From the NCBI RefSeq assembly GCF_015674855.1, contig NZ_JADMLG010000012.1, positions 1 to 64,000 of the forward strand: 64,000 nucleotides of DNA. Direction: 5' to 3'. The notes under the pieces are model-generated. The model was not told where the DNA came from. It saw only the letters and a list, made by a program, of their open reading frames with translations, and made no database searches. The stretch is from Nocardia bovistercoris (lineage in GTDB: Bacteria > Actinomycetota > Actinomycetes > Mycobacteriales > Mycobacteriaceae). This document shows positions 58,309 through 64,000 of the stretch, piece after piece. The position numbers and the translations under genes were made by a program. How positions within the stretch are numbered: position 1 is the first letter of the stretch; each line of letters starts with the position of its first letter.

Positions 58309-58911
58309 CTACGACTCCGGCGATGATTCGCGGTCGCCTTCGATTTCCCGCAGGGCGTCTTCGACCAGAGCGACCGCGTCTTCGTGCGCGGTATCGAGAT
58401 CGAAAGCCTCCTCCATGCGCAGGAAACGAGATATCGCGGACATGAGCAGGACCAGCGCGGCCGGGGTGTAGGCGTGCGCGCGGGGGCCGTAGGCGTCGAG
58501 TATCCGGGTGACGGCGTCGAGTTGTAAGGCGCGGAATCGACGGGAGGATTCCGCGATCTCGACGCGAATATCCTTGCGGTGGTTGGCCAGCGCGACGAAT
58601 TCCATCGTCAACGCGGTGTGGGACTGGTCGTGGATGGCCTCCCACAGCGCCCAGAGCGGCTGGGCGGATCCCAGCGCCTCGGCCTGGCGTCGGTAGCTGC
58701 GCTCCGCGCCGCGGCGGAACAACTCGATGAACAGGTTGTCCATATTGCCGAAGTAGTAGTAGACGAGCGCGGAGTTGGCCTCGGCTCGCGCGGCGAGGCG
58801 TCGCGTGCTGACCGCCGCGTAGCCTTCGGCGAGCATGATCTGCTCGGCGGCATCGAGCAGTGCCGTACGCGTGGGAGAGTTCTCACGGTCTGGTTCGCGG
58901 GCGGAACTCAT
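58309..58911 (-). CDS. TetR-family regulator, divergent from the SDR/Rieske operon
   Basis: A 200-aa repressor with HTH 'EQIMLAEGYAAVSTRRLAAR', 'ANSALVYYYFGNMDNLFIEL' and a C-terminal region resembling KstR/FadR-like actinobacterial TetR proteins. The open frame extends to 59118, but ATG 58911 has AGAGG six bases upstream. It faces the SDR-led oxygenase operon across a 382-base gap with a promoter and palindrome, which suggests control of that operon. Confidence 0.9.
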   Translation of the reverse strand: MSSAREPDRENSPTRTALLDAAEQIMLAEGYAAVSTRRLAARAEANSALVYYYFGNMDNLFIELFRRGAERSYRRQAEALGSAQPLWALWEAIHDQSHTALTMEFVALANHRKDIRVEIAESSRRFRALQLDAVTRILDAYGPRAHAYTPAALVLLMSAISRFLRMEEAFDLDTAHEDAVALVEDALREIEGDRESSPES

Positions 58912-59068
58912 CTGTTGCCTCTCGCTGTGCGCACACCGCTTCCGGTGCGCGTGGGTTGCTTCGACGCGGCAGCCTCGATACCGCGATGACCGCTTGCCGC
59001 GATTGTGCCGGTGCTCGCGGCGCACAACATAGCCCGTTCCGATGCGCGAGGTGCTCCCTCGTACGCCC

Positions 59069-59098
59069 TTGACAGCTGCGACATGCGTCACGTATATC
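59069..59098 (+). promoter_or_regulatory. sigma-70-type promoter of the SDR-Rieske operon
   Basis: TTGACA (59069-59074) and TATATC (59093-59098) are spaced by 18 bases. This is the best-formed promoter in the window and lies in the 382-base divergent gap. Confidence 0.65.
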
Positions 59099-59104
59099 TT
59101 AGGC

Positions 59105-59130
59105 ACTCGATTAATCAATCACTCGATTAA
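59105..59130. promoter_or_regulatory. candidate TetR operator downstream of the SDR promoter
   Basis: ACTCGATTAA occurs at 59105-59114 and 59121-59130. TTAATC (59111-59116) and GATTAA (59125-59130) also form a 20-base inverted repeat. It begins just past the -10 element, where a bound repressor would block transcription. Confidence 0.65.
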
Positions 59131-59293
59131 GGCCCCGGAGCTGCGCTTATCGGCGCTCCGATCATGACTGTCGACTCCGCCGCAGGCCGCGAAGAATGTG
59201 AGTGTCGCCCGTGCAACCTCCCCGTTCCGTCGCCCCGATGAGGCGAGTTCCGCGCACACCGATCCACCCGGTCCGCCGTCGGAAGGCGACACG

Positions 59294-60067
59294 ATGAATC
59301 CGAGCGCCGCGCCCGACGCGGGACCCGATCGCGTCGTCGTGGTGACCGGCGGCGCCTCGGGGATGGGACAGTCGATCTGCGAGGCATTCGCGGCGCACGG
59401 ATATCGCGTCGCCGTGCTCGATATCGACGGTGCGGGCGCCGAGCGCGTCGCCGATGGCATCGGCGCCCGAGGTGGCACGGCGATCGCCTGCGCGACCGAC
59501 GTCACCGATCGCGGGGCGGTCGACGAGGCCGTGAACAAGGTCCGCGCGGAATTCGGTGCGATCGAAATTCTGGTCACCAGTGCGGGTTTGGTCGGTTTCG
59601 CGCCTTTCACCGAGATCTCGCCGCAGGCGTGGAACCGGTTGATCGACGTCAACTTGAACGGCGTGTTCCACTGCGTGCAGGCCGCGATCCCGGACATGAT
59701 CGCGGCGGGCTGGGGCCGCGTCGTCACCATCTCGTCCTCGAGCGCCCAACGCGGATCGCCCGGTATGGTGCACTACACGGCGGCCAAAGGCGCGGTGGTC
59801 GCGATGACGAAGGGGTTGGCGCGCGAGTACGCGGCCGCCGGTATCACCGTGAACACCATTCCGCCTTCGGGTATCGACACCCCCATGTCCCGGCGATCCC
59901 AAGCCGAAGGTCACCTTCCCGACAACTCCGTCATGGCCCGCGCCATCCCGGTCGGGCATCTCGGCACCGGCGCGGACATCGCCGCGGCCTGCCTGTTCCT
60001 GGCATCGGAGGACGCCGGATACATCACCGGTCAGGTACTCGGCGTGAACGGCGGGTCGGTCATATGA
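59294..60067 (+). CDS. short-chain dehydrogenase/reductase (FabG-like)
   Basis: A 257-aa classical SDR. The cofactor motif is 'VVVVTGGASGMGQSICEAFA', with a following Asp in 'VAVLDIDGAG' that favours NAD(H). The catalytic Ser ('VTISSSSAQRGS'), Tyr and Lys ('YTAAKGAVVAMTKG') are intact, and it ends in the usual 'YITGQVLGVNGG'. It could oxidise a hydroxyl or cis-diol produced by the neighbouring oxygenases. GGAAGG precedes ATG 59294. It leads a tightly overlapped operon. Confidence 0.9.
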   Translation: MNPSAAPDAGPDRVVVVTGGASGMGQSICEAFAAHGYRVAVLDIDGAGAERVADGIGARGGTAIACATDVTDRGAVDEAVNKVRAEFGAIEILVTSAGLVGFAPFTEISPQAWNRLIDVNLNGVFHCVQAAIPDMIAAGWGRVVTISSSSAQRGSPGMVHYTAAKGAVVAMTKGLAREYAAAGITVNTIPPSGIDTPMSRRSQAEGHLPDNSVMARAIPVGHLGTGADIAAACLFLASEDAGYITGQVLGVNGGSVI

Positions 60068-60675
60068 CGCGGGCGAGCCCGCGGCTGGCTCCGCTGCCGG
60101 TCGAGGAGTGGGACGAGCGCACCCGCGAGATGATGCGCGGTCATCTGCGCGCGGCCGACCGGTACCTGTCCGGCGCTCCCGACGCGCCGCCGGTGCCCAA
60201 TGTGCTCGGCATGCTGGCGCACCACGGCGAACTGGCCTCGGCGTGGCTCGGCTACAACGGACTGCTGCTCGACCGTCCCACGCTGGACCCGCACCACCGC
60301 GAACTGGTGATTCTGCGGGTCGCTCGGCGCTGCGGGTCGGCCTACGAGTGGCACCAGCACGTCCGCGCCGCGACCCGACTCGGTATGTCCGAGGAACGCA
60401 TCGATGCCGTGCGCTGCGGCGCCGCCGCCGCGACCTGGTCTCCGCTGGAGAAGTCCTTGCTGGCCGCGACCGATCAACTGCTGACCGACCACCGGGTCGA
60501 CGACTCGACCTGGTCCGTGCTGGCACGCCACCTCGACAACCGCCAACTGCTCGAGCTGCTGTTCGTCGTCGGGTCGTATCTGTGCCTGGCCTTGGTCTTC
60601 AACAGCGTCGACCTGCAACCCGATCCCGATCATCCCGAGACACCGTCACAACCGGAAACGGAGGAACGACCGTGA
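60064..60675 (+). CDS. carboxymuconolactone decarboxylase/AhpD-like protein
   Basis: A 203-aa all-helical protein of the CMD family: 'PNVLGMLAHHGELASAWLGY', 'HHRELVILRVARRCGSAYEW' and 'HQHVRAATRLGMSEERIDAV'. The CxxC pair of peroxidase-type AhpD is absent, so a decarboxylase or other role is more likely than peroxide reduction. Such proteins are common in aromatic and steroid catabolic clusters without a proven reaction. It overlaps both neighbours by four bases. Confidence 0.88.
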   Translation: MTRASPRLAPLPVEEWDERTREMMRGHLRAADRYLSGAPDAPPVPNVLGMLAHHGELASAWLGYNGLLLDRPTLDPHHRELVILRVARRCGSAYEWHQHVRAATRLGMSEERIDAVRCGAAAATWSPLEKSLLAATDQLLTDHRVDDSTWSVLARHLDNRQLLELLFVVGSYLCLALVFNSVDLQPDPDHPETPSQPETEERP

Positions 60676-61961
60676 GCGCACCGGCGAAACAGCGTCAATG
60701 GCCGCGGCCCGCTGAGGGCACTTGGACCGAGCACTACCCCGAGCTCGGCACCGGGATGATGTCGTTCGAGGACTCGGTGTCGCCGGAGTTCTTCGAACTC
60801 GAGCGCAAGGCGATCTTCGCGCGCGCCTGGCTGAATATCGGTCGTGTGGAACAACTTCCGCGCACCGGCAGCTACTTCACCAAGGAACTCGACGTCGTGC
60901 GCGCCTCGATCGTCGTGGTGCGCGACCGCGACGGGAACGTCAACGCCTTCCACAACGTGTGTCGCCACCGCGGGAACAAGCTGGTGTGGAACGAGTTCCC
61001 GCGCGCGGAGGACTCGGGCACCTGCCGTCAGTTCACCTGCAAATACCACGGTTGGCGCTACGGACTCGACGGCGCGCTGGAATTCGTGCAGCAGGAGGGC
61101 GAATTCTTCGACCTGGACAAGAAGGATCTGGGTCTGGCGCGGGTGCACTGCGAGGTGTGGGCGGGCTTCATCTTCGTGAATCTCGATGTGGAACCCCGCC
61201 AGACCTTGCGCGAATTCCTCGGCCCGATGATCACCGACCTCGAAGGCTATCCGTTCGAGAAGATGACCGAGTGGTACGAGTTCCGGGCCGACAACCAGAG
61301 CAACTGGAAACTGTTCGCGGACGCGTTCCAGGAGTACTACCACGTACCTGGGTTGCATTCTCAGCAGGTGCCCAGCGGGGTGCGCACCCCCGGTAAAGGT
61401 TTCGAATGCGCGCATTTCCAGATCGACGGACCGCATCGGATGGTGTCCACCGGCGGCGCCCGGCGGTGGACATTACCCGCCGAATTCATGTATCCGATCG
61501 AACGGGTCACTCACAGCGGACTGGTCGGGCCGTGGGAATCACCCGACATCGGGATGCCTCCTCCCGGGCTCAACCCCGGTCGCGTAGAGCCGTGGGGTAT
61601 CGACAATTTCCAGATCTTCCCCAATATCGAGATCCTGATCTATCGCGGCTGGTACTTGCTCTACCGCTACTGGCCGACCTCCTACAACAGCCACCGGTTC
61701 GAGGGCATGTTGTGTTTCCAGCCCGCCCGCACCGCGCGCGAGCGCGTCGAACACGAGACGGCGGCGGTGGTTTTCAAGGAATTCGCGTTGCAGGACGCGG
61801 GCATGCTCACCGGCACCCAGACGGCGCTGGAGTCGGCGTACCGCACCGCGGGCATGACCCACTTCCCCGTCAACGATCAGGAGATCCTGGTGCGCCATTT
61901 CCACAAAGCGGTGGCCGACTGGGTCGACGAGTACCGCGGCGAGCAGGCGGGTGGGCGATGA
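60672..61961 (+). CDS. Rieske non-heme iron oxygenase, alpha subunit (copy 1)
   Basis: A 429-aa oxygenase. The Rieske [2Fe-2S] ligands are C97/H99 ('CRHRGNKLVW') and C123/H126 ('CKYHGWRYG'). The mononuclear iron site has H224 and H229 ('FQEYYHVPGLH') after the bridging-type Asp (D217). It would hydroxylate an aromatic or alicyclic compound with O2 and electrons from a reductase. No ferredoxin, reductase or beta subunit is in the window. The GTG start overlaps the CMD-like stop. It is closely related to the partial copy at the window end. Confidence 0.95.
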   Translation: MSAPAKQRQWPRPAEGTWTEHYPELGTGMMSFEDSVSPEFFELERKAIFARAWLNIGRVEQLPRTGSYFTKELDVVRASIVVVRDRDGNVNAFHNVCRHRGNKLVWNEFPRAEDSGTCRQFTCKYHGWRYGLDGALEFVQQEGEFFDLDKKDLGLARVHCEVWAGFIFVNLDVEPRQTLREFLGPMITDLEGYPFEKMTEWYEFRADNQSNWKLFADAFQEYYHVPGLHSQQVPSGVRTPGKGFECAHFQIDGPHRMVSTGGARRWTLPAEFMYPIERVTHSGLVGPWESPDIGMPPPGLNPGRVEPWGIDNFQIFPNIEILIYRGWYLLYRYWPTSYNSHRFEGMLCFQPARTARERVEHETAAVVFKEFALQDAGMLTGTQTALESAYRTAGMTHFPVNDQEILVRHFHKAVADWVDEYRGEQAGGR

Positions 61962-62293
61962 CGTCGACCGTATTGCCCCCGGCCTTCGAGGATCTGGAAC
62001 GCTTCGCCGAAAGCTGGTGTCTGGCCACCGAAACCGAACGCTGGACCAAGCGTATGAATACCCCGTTGGCGGATATGCGCCTGTTCTACGACGCGTGTTT
62101 TCCCCGTGTCGAGGACGCGATCACCTATTGCGACAAGTTTCCGCTCGACGATCTGCCCGAGGACGCGATCAACCTGCTTCGGTTGGTGTATTCGCTGGTG
62201 ATGGTGTCGATGGCGATCGAAATCTTCCAGCAGGCCAAGCCTGTCGACAGTGCGGACGCCGAACTCGAGCGCGTTGCCGAACCCTGGCCATGA
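61958..62293 (+). CDS. 111-aa protein of unknown function coupled to the Rieske oxygenase
   Basis: An acidic, mostly helical 111-aa protein. It contains 'FAESWCLATETERWTKRMNT', 'MRLFYDACFPRVEDAITYCD' and 'LLRLVYSLVMVSMAIEIFQQ', the last being hydrophobic. It has three cysteines but no metal-binding or ferredoxin pattern, and it is too short for a ring-hydroxylating beta subunit. Its ATG overlaps the Rieske stop by four bases, so equimolar production is likely. It may be an accessory, assembly or redox-partner-docking protein. I do not recognise a family. Confidence 0.75.
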   Translation: MTSTVLPPAFEDLERFAESWCLATETERWTKRMNTPLADMRLFYDACFPRVEDAITYCDKFPLDDLPEDAINLLRLVYSLVMVSMAIEIFQQAKPVDSADAELERVAEPWP

Positions 62294-62401
62294 CCGGGTC
62301 CTGAATCTCGGCCGCCGCCGTGGGTGGGTGGCGGCCGAGCCCTCTTCGACCATTCCCGACAGCCTGGCTCGTTCGGAGCCCGCGGCGGAAAGGACGTCAC
62401 G

Positions 62402-63241
62402 ATGACGATCACGATCGACGAACTCAGCGATACCGTCGGCGCGGAGGTGCGCGGACTGCGTGTCGAGGAGCTGCTCGCCGACAAAACCCTTCCCCAAACG
62501 ATTTTCGACGCTCTCGAGGAACACGGCGTTCTCGTCTTCCGTGATCTGCATCTGGATCCGGAGACCCAGGTCGCGTTCTGCCGAGAGTTGGGGGAGGTGG
62601 ACTATTCGCCGGGCCATCACCCGGTCGCGGGCATCTACCGGGTCAGCTTGGATACCAGCAAGAACTCCTCCGCGAGTTACCTTCGGGCGACCTTCGACTG
62701 GCATATCGACGGCTGCACCCCCGAGGACGACGCCTATCCGCAGAAGGCGACGATGCTCACCGCCAAGGCGGTCGCGATCAGCGGCGGGGAAACCGAATTC
62801 GCCAGCACCTACGCCGCTTTCGACCAGCTCGGCGCCGGCGAGCGCGAACGCCTGGCGTCGTTGCGTGTGGTGCATTCGCTCGAGGCGTCCCAGCGCCTGG
62901 TCACCGCGGAGCCGACCCCGGAACAACTCGCGGTATGGCGGCGACGGCCGAGCAAGGAGCATCCGCTGATCTGGACCCACAAGTCCGGTCGCCGTTCGCT
63001 GGTGCTCGGCGCGTCGACCGATCACGTCGTCGGCATGGACGCCGGGGACAGTCGTGCGTTGCTGGACGACCTGCTGCACCGGTCCACCGAACCCGAACGG
63101 GTGTACCGGCACGAATGGTCGGTCGGCGACACGGTGATCTGGGACAACCGCGGCGTGATCCACCGCGCCGCACCCTATCCGGCCGATTCGCCGCGAGAGA
63201 TGTTGCGCACCACCGTCCTGGGCGACGAGCCCATCGCCTAG
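62402..63241 (+). CDS. TauD/TfdA-type Fe(II)/2-oxoglutarate dioxygenase
   Basis: A 279-aa dioxygenase. The iron triad is H101, D103 ('DWHIDGCTP') and H254 ('DNRGVIHRAAPY'). R265 or R269 ('PREMLRTTV') would bind 2-oxoglutarate. It would hydroxylate or cleave a substrate with O2 and 2-oxoglutarate; taurine is only one known substrate of the family. AAAGGA precedes ATG 62402. It lies between the two Rieske genes, 108 bases after the 111-aa gene. Confidence 0.93.
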   Translation: MTITIDELSDTVGAEVRGLRVEELLADKTLPQTIFDALEEHGVLVFRDLHLDPETQVAFCRELGEVDYSPGHHPVAGIYRVSLDTSKNSSASYLRATFDWHIDGCTPEDDAYPQKATMLTAKAVAISGGETEFASTYAAFDQLGAGERERLASLRVVHSLEASQRLVTAEPTPEQLAVWRRRPSKEHPLIWTHKSGRRSLVLGASTDHVVGMDAGDSRALLDDLLHRSTEPERVYRHEWSVGDTVIWDNRGVIHRAAPYPADSPREMLRTTVLGDEPIA

Positions 63242-63271
63242 CCCATCACCCAGCCCGTTCAGGAGTCACCC

Positions 63272-64000
63272 ATGCCGCGTTGGCCCAAGCCCGCCGAGGG
63301 CAGCTGGACCCAGCACTATCCCGACCTCGGCACCGCGCCGATGTCCTACGAGGATTCCATCACCCCGGAATTCTTCGAACTCGAACGCGAGGCGATCTTC
63401 AAACGCGCCTGGCTCAACGTCGGCCGGATCGAACAACTACCGCGCACCGGCAGCTACTTCACCAAGGAGATCCACGCCGCGCACACCTCGGTCATCGTGG
63501 TGCGTGACCGCGACGGCTCGGTCCGCGCGTTCCACAACATCTGCCGCCACCGAGGTAACAAACTGGTGTGGGACGAATTCCCGCGCGCGGAAACCTCGGG
63601 AACCTGTCGACAGTTCACCTGCAAGTATCACGGCTGGCGTTACGGGCTCGACGGCGGCTTGACCTTCGTGCAGCAGGAGGAGGAATTCTTCGATCTGGAC
63701 AAGGCGAGCCTCGGATTGGTGAGCGTCGCGTGTGAGGTGTGGTCGGGATTCATTTTCGTCAATCTGGATCGCGAACCGCGACAGTCGCTCACCGAATTCC
63801 TCGGTCCCATGATCACCGATCTGGACGGTTATCCGTTCGGCGAGCTCACCGAACGCTACAGTTACCGCTCCGAGGTCGGCGCGAACTGGAAGTTGTACAT
63901 GGACGCCTTCCAGGAGTTCTATCACGCGCCGATCCTGCACGGAAAGCAGACGCCGGACAATTTCTCGATCGCCGCGCAGCAGGCCGGATTCGAGGCGCCG
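63272..64000 (+). CDS. Rieske non-heme iron oxygenase, alpha subunit (copy 2, cut by window end)
   Basis: The first 243 residues of a second oxygenase. The Rieske ligands are C91/H93 and C117/H120. The sequence closely follows copy 1 ('IEQLPRTGSYFTKE', 'CRQFTCKYHGWRYGLDGG', 'EFLGPMITDL'). The iron-site helix has 'DAFQEFYHAPILHG', and the following region diverges from copy 1, so substrate range probably differs. AGGAG precedes ATG 63272, 30 bases after the dioxygenase stop. The C-terminal catalytic part is outside the window. Confidence 0.95.
   Translation, partial: MPRWPKPAEGSWTQHYPDLGTAPMSYEDSITPEFFELEREAIFKRAWLNVGRIEQLPRTGSYFTKEIHAAHTSVIVVRDRDGSVRAFHNICRHRGNKLVWDEFPRAETSGTCRQFTCKYHGWRYGLDGGLTFVQQEEEFFDLDKASLGLVSVACEVWSGFIFVNLDREPRQSLTEFLGPMITDLDGYPFGELTERYSYRSEVGANWKLYMDAFQEFYHAPILHGKQTPDNFSIAAQQAGFEAP

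Larger units (their letters stand above)
58912..59293. other. divergent regulatory interval
   Basis: This gap of 382 bases holds the promoter and operator listed separately. The SDR leader (about 160 bases between the operator and the ATG) contains no supportable gene. Confidence 0.5.

Noticed and set aside
45051..64000. Classical cholesterol (Mce4) catabolic region
   Set aside because: The hallmark genes kstD, kshB, hsaA-D and the Mce4-associated set are not seen; AveC, NorQ/NorD and TauD are not typical of it.
1..64000. Prophage, integrative element or transposon boundaries
   Set aside because: No integrase, transposase, tRNA attachment site or marked composition change was seen; the core block keeps M. 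tuberculosis-like order.

Overview
The window is high-GC actinobacterial DNA and most probably comes from a Nocardia or a close mycolic-acid-containing relative. The reasons are a complete Pup-proteasome locus, an mce lipid-importer operon, F420-type enzymes, a cob gene order like that of Mycobacterium tuberculosis, many GTG starts and many apparently leaderless genes. The genus is inferred from content and gene order, not from a database search. No rRNA, tRNA, CRISPR array, transposase or phage gene was seen.

Region 1 (1-19.3 kb) is accessory metabolism. It holds a truncated aldehyde dehydrogenase with a GAF-type regulator, a DUF3592 membrane protein and an FAD oxidoreductase. A secreted cyclophilin follows, then a compact reductive pyrimidine (or hydantoin) catabolic cluster: beta-ureidopropionase, dihydropyrimidinase, an LLM flavin/F420 oxidoreductase and a class III aminotransferase. 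After that come a GT39-like membrane protein, ArsC, an AIM24 protein, a 23-residue peptide gene with its own terminator, a Nudix hydrolase, a YidC-like insertase with a DUF6412 protein, AraC and PucR regulators, an unassigned protein with a muramidase-like motif and a DUF418 membrane protein.

Region 2 (19.3-43.5 kb) is a core block syntenic with the M. tuberculosis Rv2064-Rv2112 interval. It runs dop-pup-prcB-prcA, pafA, an NTF2-like gene, pafB-pafC, a ketopantoate reductase, tatA-tatC, helY, a DUF4333 protein, a 5'-3' exonuclease, an M24 peptidase, a biliverdin-reductase-like F420 enzyme, an SDR, cobL, a secreted protein, cobK, padR, cobIJ and cobH. Local oddities are 24-bp coding minisatellites in pafC and cobIJ, decayed tandem copies of the 3' end of the F420-enzyme gene, an apparent CTG start for cobK, and no cobM between cobL and cobK.

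Region 3 (43.5-45 kb) holds divergent AsnC-type regulator and dimethylargininase genes around a repeated operator-like sequence.

Region 4 (45-64 kb) is the most unusual part. A complete mce operon (yrbEA, yrbEB and six mce genes, two of them predicted lipoproteins) lies downstream, on the same strand, of an AveC-family membrane protein and a NorQ/NorD-like AAA-ATPase/VWA pair. Two TetR regulators separate these from an oxidative cluster: SDR, carboxymuconolactone-decarboxylase-like protein, Rieske oxygenase, a 111-aa protein of unknown function, TauD-like dioxygenase, and a second Rieske oxygenase cut by the window end. Together they look like an import-and-oxidation system for an unidentified hydrophobic substrate, with a metalloenzyme-activator pair built in. 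This link is inferred from gene context.
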